Below the pieces are notes generated by a model. The model did not search any database. It had not been told where the DNA came from and saw nothing but the letters and a program-made list of their open reading frames with translations. A stretch of DNA of 5,949 nt from Methanobacteriota archaeon (lineage in GTDB: Archaea; Hydrothermarchaeota; Hydrothermarchaeia; Hydrothermarchaeales; JAADFM01), in NCBI GenBank assembly GCA_013152845.1, contig JAADFM010000030.1:1-5949 (forward strand), given 5' to 3'. Position numbers and translations under genes: made by a program. Positions 1-5,586 of the stretch are shown here, piece by piece. Within the stretch, counting starts at the first letter, position 1, and every line of letters starts with the position of its first letter.

Positions 1-35
1 GACGGATATGTTCTTTTCCCCGGGGTTTTCTTTTT

Positions 36-66
36 AAAGAAAAGGCCGGTTCTGAGTCTGACCGGC
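36..66 (-). terminator. Hairpin followed by T-rich tract, candidate terminator
   Basis: On the minus strand a 6-bp stem GCCGGT/ACCGGC (66-61 with 50-45) encloses a 10-base loop and is followed directly by CTTTTCTTT (44-36). This has the form of an intrinsic terminator, and archaeal RNA polymerase also releases at U-rich tracts. It would end a minus-strand transcript coming from argC-CBS or from a small RNA within 70-200. The T tract is interrupted by one C, so efficiency is uncertain. Confidence 0.4.
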
Positions 67-86
67 GGCGCTTGGATCCACTCGTC

Positions 87-157
87 GGTCGTCGGGCTTG
101 ACGCCCTAGACCTCCTCGTGTCTCCACCCATAGATTCATGTCGCTTGCGCGAATGAA
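87..157 (-). ncRNA. Candidate structured RNA or 3' UTR: two adjacent stem-loops, one with a GNRA loop
   Basis: On the minus strand, bases 157-135 form a 9-bp stem (TTCAT-TCGC with GCGA-ATGAA, one bulged C) closed by the loop GCAA, a GNRA-type tetraloop that is stable only as RNA of this strand. Bases 112-87 then form GGTC/GACC, an internal loop, and GGGC/GCCC with loop GTCAA. The terminator-like hairpin at 66-36 follows. No tRNA, 5S, SRP or RNase P consensus was recognised. It may simply be the structured 3' end of the argC-CBS mRNA. The call rests on visible pairing only. Confidence 0.25.
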
Positions 158-182
158 GGACGGATATGGTTCTTTTATCGCT

Positions 183-195
183 GGTCTGAAGGACC
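183..195 (-). other. Small hairpin just after the CBS gene stop codon
   Basis: GGTC (183-186) pairs with GACC (192-195) around a 5-base loop, 11 bases beyond the CBS stop codon on the minus strand. It is not followed by a T tract, so a terminator role is weak. It could protect the mRNA 3' end or be chance. Confidence 0.2.
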
Positions 196-206
196 GCACG
201 GAACTC

Positions 207-671
207 CTAAAACGAAGCAATCACGTCCCCGCGTGTCACGATTCCCACAAGTTTCCCGTCATCGTCTACCACCGGGAGCCTGTTCACCTTCTTCTTCGAC
301 ATGAGAGCCGCCGCCTCCCCCATATCCGCCCCAGGGGATATGGTGTGGGGAGGGCTGGACATGATGTCCTTCACCCTTGCAGAGGCCGCCCTGTTTATCC
401 TCTCCGCGGCCTCCTTTAGCCCTATCTTCATGCGCACCGGCAGTTCCAGCACGTCCAGGGGGCTGGGGAGGATGGTATTAATCTTCAGCTCGTGGCTCTC
501 CAGGAGCTCCATGATATCGGCCTCGCTTAAGACCCCCACCACCTGGCCGCCCTCCACCACAGGGACGCCGCTTATCCGGTTCTCCCTGAGGATCCTGGCG
601 GCCTCGAAGACCGGCTCCTCCGGGGAGAGGGTCACCACCTTCCTTGTCATAATCTCTTCGACCCTTGCCAT
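207..671 (-). CDS. Two-CBS-domain protein encoded with argC
   Basis: This 154-residue protein is almost entirely a tandem CBS pair (Bateman module). Repeat 1 spans about residues 8-62 (IMTRKVVTLSPEEPVFEAA... GVPVVEGG... VGVLSEADI). Repeat 2 spans about residues 101-152 (IMSSPPHTISPGADMGEAA... RLPVVDDDGKLVGIVTRGDV). The G-x-x-T/S-x-x-D signature that commonly binds the ribose-phosphate of AMP, ADP or ATP is present in repeat 2 (T146, D149) and as S49/D52 in repeat 1. No enzymatic, DNA-binding or membrane domain is attached, so it is probably a soluble energy or nucleotide sensor acting on a partner. The ATG at 671 overlaps the argC stop codon by one base (TGATG), and a possible ribosome site GGGGTG sits 8 bases upstream inside argC. 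The frame stays open far upstream through argC, but CBS homology begins only here. The target is unknown; regulation of arginine synthesis is an inference from the coupling. Confidence 0.9.
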   Translation of the reverse strand: MARVEEIMTRKVVTLSPEEPVFEAARILRENRISGVPVVEGGQVVGVLSEADIMELLESHELKINTILPSPLDVLELPVRMKIGLKEAAERINRAASARVKDIMSSPPHTISPGADMGEAAALMSKKKVNRLPVVDDDGKLVGIVTRGDVIASF

Positions 672-1708
672 CAGGGATGCACCCCTATCGTCTTCAGGCC
701 TGCGCTCTCCTCGAAACCGCACATGATGTTCATGTTCTGGACCGCCTGGCCCGAGGCGCCCTTGACGAGGTTGTCCTGGCAGACCACCATGACGAGCCTT
801 TCCCGCTCGGAGTCCACGCCGAAACCGCCGATGTCTATGTAGTTGGAGCCCCTGCTGGCGCTCATCCTGGGGACCTCGCCCGCATCCCAGATGCGCACAA
901 AGGGCTCGCCCCGGTAGAAATCCTGGTATATGGCCCTGACATCCTCCCCTGTCACGTCCTCCCTCAGGAAGGTGTGGATGGTGGTGGTCATCCCCCTGAT
1001 GACAGGGACGATGTGGGGCACGAAGGATATCCTGGCCCGGGGGTTGACCTTCTTCAGCTCCTGCTCTATCTCGGGCATGTGCCTGTGTGAGGTAATCTTG
1101 TAGGGCAGGGCACTCTCGTCGGCCATGCAGAAGTGGACCATCGGGGTGGGTCTGGCACCGGCCCCGGAGATACCGCTTTTTGAATCCACCACGATGTGGC
1201 CGGGTTCGATTATACCTGCCTTGAGGGCCGGGACGAGGCCGAGGATTGCGGTGGTGGGGTAGCATCCGATATTGGCCACGAGGTCGGCCTTCCTGATGGT
1301 GTCCCTGTAAAGCTCAGGGAGGCCGAAGACCGCCTTTTCATTGAGCTCCGGGGCGGTATGGGGTATCCCGTAGTATCTCTCATAGGTGGCGGGGTCGTCG
1401 AACCTGAAGTCGCCGCTTAGGTCCACCATCTTCAGCCCGGCGTCAAGGAATGTCCCTGCCGCCTCCATCGCAAAGCCGTGGGGTGTGGCGGTGAAGACGA
1501 AATCCGCCCTCTCGGCAATCCCGGAAAGCTCGGGCTCTTCGAATCTGATGTCGAGTATTCCCTCCAGGTTGGGGTGGGCCGCGGAGACCTTCTTGCCCGC
1601 ATACTGCCTGGAGGTCACGGCCTCGATGTCCACCCCGGGGTAGCCCGCCAGGATGCGGAGGAGCTCCCCCCCGGTATAGCCCGAGCCGCCGATGATTGCC
1701 ACCTTCAT
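671..1708 (-). CDS. argC: N-acetyl-gamma-glutamyl-phosphate reductase
   Basis: ArgC reduces N-acetyl-glutamyl 5-phosphate to the semialdehyde with NADPH, the third step from glutamate to ornithine and arginine, in the cytoplasm. The 345-residue protein has normal length for the long-form family. The N-terminal Rossmann motif is GGSGYTGGEL (G7-x-x-G10-x-x-G13). The catalytic cysteine is C149 in NIGCYPTT. The active-site histidines lie in SHRHMPEI (H208/H210), PHIVPVIRGM follows at 231-240, and the C-terminal GASGQAVQNMN motif is at 317-327. The ATG at 1708 is preceded by AAAGAGGT, a partial ribosome site, 4 bases away. The gene is first in a unit with the CBS protein and divergent from the FAD dehydrogenase. 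The related LysY of the LysW pathway is an alternative, but no LysW-like carrier or other lysine gene is in view. Other arg genes are absent from the window. Confidence 0.96.
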   Translation of the reverse strand: MKVAIIGGSGYTGGELLRILAGYPGVDIEAVTSRQYAGKKVSAAHPNLEGILDIRFEEPELSGIAERADFVFTATPHGFAMEAAGTFLDAGLKMVDLSGDFRFDDPATYERYYGIPHTAPELNEKAVFGLPELYRDTIRKADLVANIGCYPTTAILGLVPALKAGIIEPGHIVVDSKSGISGAGARPTPMVHFCMADESALPYKITSHRHMPEIEQELKKVNPRARISFVPHIVPVIRGMTTTIHTFLREDVTGEDVRAIYQDFYRGEPFVRIWDAGEVPRMSASRGSNYIDIGGFGVDSERERLVMVVCQDNLVKGASGQAVQNMNIMCGFEESAGLKTIGVHP

Positions 1709-1731
1709 GGTGACCTCTTTCCCCTTCGACT

Positions 1732-1748
1732 CAAATAAACCTTTTTAT
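1732..1748 (-). promoter_or_regulatory. Candidate argC promoter (BRE ATAAAAAGG + TATA TTTATTTG)
   Basis: On the minus strand the purine-rich ATAAAAAGG (1748-1740) is followed by TTTATTTG (1739-1732), the order expected for an archaeal BRE and TATA box. The TATA centre is about 27 bases from the argC ATG, predicting a start of transcription at or next to the ATG. In that case the AAAGAGGT ribosome-site-like sequence would not be in the mRNA. A slightly upstream TATA alternative, TTTATGAT (1754-1747), would give a leader of about 16 bases that keeps it. Confidence 0.5.
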
Positions 1749-1754
1749 CATAAA
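1742..1754 (+). promoter_or_regulatory. Candidate promoter of the FAD dehydrogenase gene, inside a TTTATcATAAA palindrome
   Basis: TTTTTATC (1742-1749) is centred about 25 bases upstream of the GTG at 1770, which predicts a leaderless or nearly leaderless mRNA. The bases 1744-1754 are a perfect odd palindrome, TTTAT-C-ATAAA, so a TATA-binding protein could in principle sit here in either direction. The element overlaps the proposed BRE of argC on the other strand. Confidence 0.45.
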
Positions 1755-1769
1755 GGCCGATATTCCCCT

Positions 1770-3086
1770 GTGATTGAAGAAATCCAGAGAATCGTAGGAA
1801 GGGACAGCGTCCTCGCCCGCCCCCCGGACCTGGAGGCATATTCCCGGGACTTCTCTGATTTCAGGGAAAAACCCATCCTGGTGGTCATGCCCGGGAGCAG
1901 CCGGGAGGTCCAGGGCGTCGTGGGGATAGCGGCCAGGGAGGGAGTACCCGTCATCCCCAGGGGGGCAGGGACCAACACCTGCGGCCAGGTGGTGGGGCGG
2001 GGCCTTGTCCTGGACATGACCCGGATGGACCGCATCCTGGAGGTCAACCGCCGGGACTTCTACTGCAGGGTCCAGCCCGGGGTGGTCCTGGATGCCCTCA
2101 ACAGGGAACTGGAGGAGGCGGGCCTCTTCTTCCCCCCGGACCCGGCCAGCTCCAGGGTGTGCACCATCGGAGGCATGGTGGCCAACAACTCATCGGGACC
2201 GCATTCGATGAAGTACGGCACCACCAGGGACTACGTCCTGGGCCTGGAGGCGGTCCTGGCCACCGGGGAGGTCATCAGGACGGGCTCCCTGGCCAGGAAG
2301 TCCTCCTCGGGGTACAACCTGACCCGGCTCCTTGTGGGAAGCGAGGGGACCCTGGGGGTCATAACCGAGGTCATCCTAAGGGTCCTGCCCGTCCCGAGGG
2401 CGCGGGGGAGCCGCATCTATACCTTCGATTCCCTGGAGGGACTCCGCCGGGCCGTGGACGGCGTCCTGGACCGCACCGCACCCGCGGGACTGGAGTTCAT
2501 CGACGACATCTGCCTGAAGGCCCTCAAGCAGAGATACGGCCTGGATTTCGGGGATGCCGCCTTCCTGCTGGCGGTGGAGTTCCACGGCGGGCAGGGATGG
2601 GTTGACAGGCAGCTGGAGATGGTGGGGGAGCTCCTGGGGGAGGGCGTGGAGGCCGGGGACCCATGGCGGTGGAGGCGCAACCTGGTCCCGGCCCTCATCA
2701 ACTACAGGGACGGGGCCCGGCCGCTGGCTGTCACAGAGGACGTCTCGGTGCCGGTATCCAGGGTCTGCGAGGCCATCGGGAAGGTGAAGGCGATATACTC
2801 CTCGGGGGGATTCGAGGTGGCGGTCTACGGGCACGGGGGCGACGGGAACCTCCACATGCGGGTCTTTGCAGCCCATGGCGAGGAGGAAAGGGTCCGGGAA
2901 CTGGCAGGGAAGGTCTATGACTACGTCCTCTCGGTCGGGGGTTCAACCACGGCAGAGCACGGGGTGGGTCTCCTGAGGGCGGGATACATGGACAAGGAGC
3001 ACGGCCAGGCCATGGAGGTGATGAGGAGGATAAAAAAGGTCTTCGACCCTGCCGGCATCATGAACCCGGGAAAGATGGGCCTATAG
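1770..3086 (+). CDS. FAD-binding D-2-hydroxyacid dehydrogenase (glycolate oxidase GlcD / D-lactate dehydrogenase family)
   Basis: The 438-residue product oxidises a D-2-hydroxyacid such as D-lactate or glycolate using FAD. The N-terminal FAD-binding domain (about 33-210) has PRGAGTN (63-69), FPPDPAS (121-127), TIGGMVANNSSGP (132-144), KYGTTRDYVLGLE (148-160) and GSEGTLGVITEV (190-201). The C-terminal oxidase domain has EDVSVP (323-328), HGGDGNLH (355-362), AEHGVGLLR (395-403) and DPAGIMNPGKM (426-436). H355, H362 and E396 match the zinc ligands of D-2-hydroxyglutarate-type dehydrogenases in identity and spacing. The GTG at 1770 is chosen because the family starts at about this point (IEEIQRIVG), and because upstream ATGs at 1692 and 1707 would overlap argC. 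No GlcE, iron-sulfur GlcF or lactate permease gene adjoins it, so substrate and electron acceptor are open; archaeal D-lactate dehydrogenases of similar size are one precedent. The 3' end overlaps the zinc-ribbon gene by 6 bases. Confidence 0.92.
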   Translation: MIEEIQRIVGRDSVLARPPDLEAYSRDFSDFREKPILVVMPGSSREVQGVVGIAAREGVPVIPRGAGTNTCGQVVGRGLVLDMTRMDRILEVNRRDFYCRVQPGVVLDALNRELEEAGLFFPPDPASSRVCTIGGMVANNSSGPHSMKYGTTRDYVLGLEAVLATGEVIRTGSLARKSSSGYNLTRLLVGSEGTLGVITEVILRVLPVPRARGSRIYTFDSLEGLRRAVDGVLDRTAPAGLEFIDDICLKALKQRYGLDFGDAAFLLAVEFHGGQGWVDRQLEMVGELLGEGVEAGDPWRWRRNLVPALINYRDGARPLAVTEDVSVPVSRVCEAIGKVKAIYSSGGFEVAVYGHGGDGNLHMRVFAAHGEEERVRELAGKVYDYVLSVGGSTTAEHGVGLLRAGYMDKEHGQAMEVMRRIKKVFDPAGIMNPGKMGL

Positions 3087-3221
3087 CCGCCTCGGGGGCG
3101 AGGTGCCCACAGGGGCGCTGAAGAACTGGGACTCACAGGAATCCGAGCAAAAGTCCTGGCTGGAGTTAACCTCCCTGCCACAGGACAGGCACTTGTTGTG
3201 AATGAACCGCCTTTCTGCCAT
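3081..3221 (-). CDS. Small zinc-ribbon protein (DUF2116-like)
   Basis: This 46-residue protein has one treble-clef-like zinc site: C11-x-x-C14-G, then F24-C25-S-x-x-C29. The pattern CxxCG...FCSxxC preceded by MAERRFI resembles archaeal DUF2116-type small zinc ribbons, from memory. Those often carry a C-terminal membrane helix; here the tail (residues 31-46) is short, has prolines and arginines, and shows none. The ATG at 3221 is favoured by the ribosome site GAGGGG 8 bases upstream (3235-3230) and by the family-like start. An in-frame ATG at 3239 would add six residues (MRGELW) but would swallow that site. It converges with the FAD dehydrogenase gene and diverges from metG. Function is unknown; a nucleic-acid or protein-binding accessory role is a guess. 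It is not LysW, as the C-terminal EDWGE is absent. Confidence 0.75.
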   Translation of the reverse strand: MAERRFIHNKCLSCGREVNSSQDFCSDSCESQFFSAPVGTSPPRRL

Positions 3222-3267
3222 CCAGAGTTCCCCTCTCATTGAATCCGTGGATAGATGGGACGTCATC

Positions 3268-3284
3268 ATATTTAACCTTTTTCG
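3268..3284 (-). promoter_or_regulatory. Candidate promoter of the zinc-ribbon gene (BRE CGAAAAAGG + TATA TTAAATAT)
   Basis: On the minus strand CGAAAAAGG (3284-3276) precedes TTAAATAT (3275-3268), a good archaeal BRE/TATA pair. Transcription would start near 3245, giving a leader of about 25 bases before the ATG at 3221 that contains the ribosome site GAGGGG. The spacing supports that start over the ATG at 3239. Confidence 0.6.
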
Positions 3285-3296
3285 ACGAGCGCTGAT

Positions 3297-3304
3297 TTTA
3301 TATA
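3297..3304 (+). promoter_or_regulatory. metG TATA box, predicting a leaderless mRNA
   Basis: TTTATATA is a consensus-like archaeal TATA box, with its centre 27-28 bases upstream of the metG ATG at 3328. The transcript would begin at or within a few bases of the ATG. No ribosome site is present before the ATG (AATTTAAGCCCC), which agrees with leaderless translation. The upstream bases GCTGAT are a poor BRE. Confidence 0.7.
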
Positions 3305-3327
3305 TCGCCCGTTTCAATTTAAGCCCC

Positions 3328-5361
3328 ATGACCGGGAAATCCAAGCAGAAGGTCCTAATCACATGCGCCCTTCCTTACGTGAACAACGTACCACACATCG
3401 GCAACATCGCAGGGAGCCACCTGCCGGCGGATATCTTCGCCCGGTTCTGCCGCCTCGCAGGCCACGAGACCGTCTTCATAGGCGGCTCCGACGAGCACGG
3501 GACCCCGATCGAGGTATCGGCGGAGAAACTCGGGGTGGACCCCCAGACCCTCTGCGACCAGTACTACCGGGTCCACAAGGAGATATACGACTGGCTCCTG
3601 ATATCCTACGACAATTTCTCCCGCACATCCCTGCCCATCCACCACGAGACCACCCAGGAGTTCTTCAGGAAGGTCTACGAGAACGGATACGTGGTGGAGG
3701 GGACCCTGCGCCTGCCCTCCTGCGAGAAGTGCGGCCGGGTCCTCCCAGACAGGTACGTGGAAGGCACCTGCCCCAAGTGCGGCTACGAGGGGGCCAGGGG
3801 GGACCAGTGCGAGAAGTGCTCGAGCATGCTCAACCCCGGAGACCTCCGGTCTCCCAGGTGCGCCATCTGCGGCTCCGCCCCGGTCTTTAAAGACATAAAA
3901 CACCTGTTTCTGAGCCTGGATAAGCTCGAGGCCAGGCTGAAGGAGTGGATAGAGGGCAACCGGGATGTGTGGTCCCCCCAGGTGGTGAACATGGCCCTGG
4001 GCTGGATACACGAAGGCCTCAAACCAAGGAGTATTACCAGGGACATCAAGTGGGGGGTGAAAGTCCCACTGGAGGGCTTCGAGGACCGGGTCTTCTATGT
4101 CTGGTTCGATGCACCAATCGGCTATGTCTCCTCCACCAAGGAATGGGCTCAGAAGATTGGAAAGCCCGAGGAATGGAGGCGGTTCTGGCAGGAGGAGGAC
4201 GCCAAGATATTCCACTTCATCGGAAAAGACAACATCCCCTTCCATACCATCTTCTGGCCTGGAATGCTCATGGCCAACGGCGAGTTCACCCTGCCCTACC
4301 GGGTGGCGGGGCTGCAGTACCTCAACTACGAGGGCGACAAGATATCAAAGTCCCGGGGCTTCGGCATCTTCTGCGAGAACCTGTCCAGGACCGGGACCAG
4401 CCCGGACATCTGGCGCTACTACCTGACCCTCCTCATCCCCGAGACCGGTGATACCGAGTGGAAGTGGAGGGAGTTCCAGGAGCGGGTCAACAAGGAGCTG
4501 GTGGCAAACCTGGGCAACTTCGTCTACCGGACCCTGAGCTTTACCATGAAGAACTTCGACGGCCGGGTCCCCGGGGCCGAGCTGAGCGGGAGGGACCGGG
4601 AGCTCCTGGAGAGAGGTAAGAGGTATGCCGAGGAGGTCGGCAATCTCATCTGGGACATCCGACTGCGTGACGCCCTCAAGAAGGTCTTCGAGCTCTCGGA
4701 CGAGGGCAACCGGTACTTCCAGGAGAACGAGCCCTGGAAGGCCGTAAAAGAGGACCCGGAGCGGGCGGCGGCATGCCTCCATGTGTGCGCCAACCTCTGC
4801 TACGACCTGGCGGTGCTCCTGAGCCCGTTCCTGCCCGAGAGCGCGGAGAGGATATGCGCCCAGCTGGGCATGGAGGTGGGGACCCTGGAGGACGTGGGGC
4901 AGGCCAGGGTGGAGGCAGGCCAGGAGCTGAGGGATGTGAGACCCCTCTTCCCGAAACTGGACGATAAGAAGATTGCCGAGCTGAGGGAGATTACAAGCAG
5001 TGTTACCGAGTACGAGGAGATGTTCAAGGTGGAAGAAGAGTATGTGAGCTACGAGGAGTTCAAGCGCCTGGACCTGCGGACCGCCGAGGTCCTGGAGGCC
5101 GGACCGGTCGAGGGTGCGGACAAACTCCTGAAACTGAAGATAAGGGTGGGCGGGAAGGAGAAGCAGCTGGTGGCAGGGCTTGCACCATACTACCGGCCCG
5201 AGGAGCTGGTGGGAAAGACCATCGTGGTGGTCAACAACCTGAAACCCGCAAAACTGCGTGGCGAGGTCTCGGAAGGCATGCTCCTGGCCGCAGTGGACGG
5301 GAAGAAGGTGGCGCTCCTGACCCCGGACAAGGACGTGAAAAGCGGGAGCAAGGTGGAGTAG
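3328..5361 (+). CDS. metG: Methionyl-tRNA synthetase with fused C-terminal tRNA-binding domain
   Basis: MetRS charges tRNA-Met and initiator tRNA with methionine using ATP, in the cytoplasm. The 677-residue class I enzyme has HIGN at 23-26 (HIGH motif) within LPYVNNVPHIGNI, then GGSDEHGTPIE at 52-62. The connective insert carries four CxxC pairs (C132/C135, C148/C151, C161/C164, C178/C181), so two zinc knuckles are expected. Active-site motifs continue with VWFDAPIGYVSS (258-269), FIGKDNIPFHTIFWPG (297-312) and KISKS at 338-342 (KMSKS motif). The alpha-helical anticodon-binding domain spans about 385-550. A Trbp111/EMAPII-like OB-fold domain at about 572-677 (FKRLDLRTAEVLEAGPVEGADKL..., GKTIVVVNNLKPAKLRG, SEGMLLAA) improves tRNA binding. 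The ATG at 3328 is chosen over one at 3202 because the TATA box lies 28 bases before it and homology begins here; the longer frame would span its own promoter and overlap the zinc-ribbon gene. The gene is intact and monocistronic as far as seen. Confidence 0.97.
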   Translation: MTGKSKQKVLITCALPYVNNVPHIGNIAGSHLPADIFARFCRLAGHETVFIGGSDEHGTPIEVSAEKLGVDPQTLCDQYYRVHKEIYDWLLISYDNFSRTSLPIHHETTQEFFRKVYENGYVVEGTLRLPSCEKCGRVLPDRYVEGTCPKCGYEGARGDQCEKCSSMLNPGDLRSPRCAICGSAPVFKDIKHLFLSLDKLEARLKEWIEGNRDVWSPQVVNMALGWIHEGLKPRSITRDIKWGVKVPLEGFEDRVFYVWFDAPIGYVSSTKEWAQKIGKPEEWRRFWQEEDAKIFHFIGKDNIPFHTIFWPGMLMANGEFTLPYRVAGLQYLNYEGDKISKSRGFGIFCENLSRTGTSPDIWRYYLTLLIPETGDTEWKWREFQERVNKELVANLGNFVYRTLSFTMKNFDGRVPGAELSGRDRELLERGKRYAEEVGNLIWDIRLRDALKKVFELSDEGNRYFQENEPWKAVKEDPERAAACLHVCANLCYDLAVLLSPFLPESAERICAQLGMEVGTLEDVGQARVEAGQELRDVRPLFPKLDDKKIAELREITSSVTEYEEMFKVEEEYVSYEEFKRLDLRTAEVLEAGPVEGADKLLKLKIRVGGKEKQLVAGLAPYYRPEELVGKTIVVVNNLKPAKLRGEVSEGMLLAAVDGKKVALLTPDKDVKSGSKVE

Positions 5362-5364
5362 AGA

Positions 5365-5385
5365 TAAATCCCGGTGTGGGATTTA
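5365..5385 (+). terminator. 8-bp hairpin just after the metG stop codon
   Basis: TAAATCCC (5365-5372) pairs perfectly with GGGATTTA (5378-5385) around a 5-base loop GGTGT, beginning 4 bases after the metG TAG. No T tract follows (the next bases are GAGTGG), so it is not a standard intrinsic terminator. It may stabilise or end the metG mRNA. Being palindromic, it would act the same on either strand. Confidence 0.4.
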
Positions 5386-5403
5386 GAGTGGTGGTCCAAA
5401 ACC

Positions 5404-5417
5404 CCGAAATATACTAA
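5404..5417 (+). promoter_or_regulatory. BRE/TATA-like element with no obvious gene behind it
   Basis: CCGAAA (5404-5409) followed by TATACTAA (5410-5417) fits an archaeal BRE/TATA arrangement and would start transcription near 5437-5440. No start codon or frame of note follows within 100 bases. It could give a small RNA, or a leader of about 190 bases for the helix-turn-helix gene, or be chance in AT-rich DNA. Confidence 0.3.
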
Positions 5418-5419
5418 CC

Positions 5420-5472
5420 CACTTAGGACTATAGACTTATTGGTAATAGAACTTTGAAGGAATCACTTAGGA
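5420..5472. repeat. Direct repeat CACTTAGGA (5420-5428 and 5464-5472)
   Basis: Two identical 9-bp copies lie 44 bases apart start to start, just downstream of the 5404-5417 promoter-like element. They could be operator half-sites. A 9-bp repeat in 240 bases is only mildly unexpected. Confidence 0.3.
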
Positions 5473-5586
5473 AATAGTTAATTGTTTGCCTCATCCATAC
5501 TTAAGGTCGTGGTGTCATCAGACGTATTGTTGTCGTGCAGGCTATGCCTTTGGTCTACAGATTAAATACCATAATTGGCCCAAATA

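Larger units (their letters stand above)
1..176. repeat. Near-perfect 17/18-bp direct repeat pair (1-17 and 159-176)
   Basis: The left copy at 1-17 reads GACGGATATGTTCTTTT. The right copy at 159-176 reads GACGGATATGGTTCTTTT. They match at every base except one extra G in the right copy and are spaced 158 bases start to start. Flanking bases do not match on the right side (CCCC against ATCG), and the left flank of the first copy is outside the window. A match this long in so short a region is unlikely by chance. Its role is unknown; it could be the end of a longer repeat array or a duplicated regulatory or RNA-processing site. Confidence 0.6.
1..206. other. Non-coding region downstream of the argC-CBS operon, rich in hairpins
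   Basis: No convincing gene lies here. Read on the minus strand, going away from the CBS gene, it holds a small hairpin at 183-195, one copy of a repeat at 159-176, a GCAA-capped stem-loop at 135-157, an imperfect hairpin at 87-112, a GC-rich hairpin at 45-66 followed by a T-rich run, an inverted repeat at 26-43, the palindrome CCCCGGGG at 18-25, and the second repeat copy at 1-17. The density of pairing suggests a 3' untranslated region or a small structured RNA on the minus strand. A minus-strand frame starting with ATG at 139 stays open to the window edge (46 codons, very Arg/Lys-rich), but it has no ribosome site and no recognisable domain, so it is not called as a gene. Confidence 0.5.

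Noticed and set aside
45..112. tRNA-like arms in the left non-coding region
   Set aside because: The hairpins do not assemble into a cloverleaf; there is no TTCGA-type T loop and no 7-bp acceptor stem.
672..1265. Long open frame upstream of the CBS protein on the minus strand
   Set aside because: It lies out of frame within argC, is Pro/Arg/Gly-rich with no homology, and is a GC-rich shadow.
1692..1769. Upstream starts (1692, 1707) for the FAD dehydrogenase
   Set aside because: They overlap the argC start on the other strand and translate the promoter region; family similarity begins at the GTG at 1770.
3081..3221. LysW-type amino-group carrier protein near argC
   Set aside because: Size and cysteines are superficially similar, but the C-terminal EDWGE carrying the modified glutamate is absent.
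3202..3327. A 42-residue N-terminal extension of MetRS from the ATG at 3202
   Set aside because: It would cover metG's own TATA box and overlap the zinc-ribbon gene; MetRS homology and the 28-base TATA spacing both point to the ATG at 3328.
3355..4245. Open frame of 296 codons antisense to metG
   Set aside because: Typical of GC-rich coding DNA; the sense frame is clearly MetRS, and the antisense product has no recognisable domain.
5515..5521. Possible C box of a C/D small RNA (CTGATGA on the minus strand)
   Set aside because: No D box at suitable spacing and no terminal stem were found.
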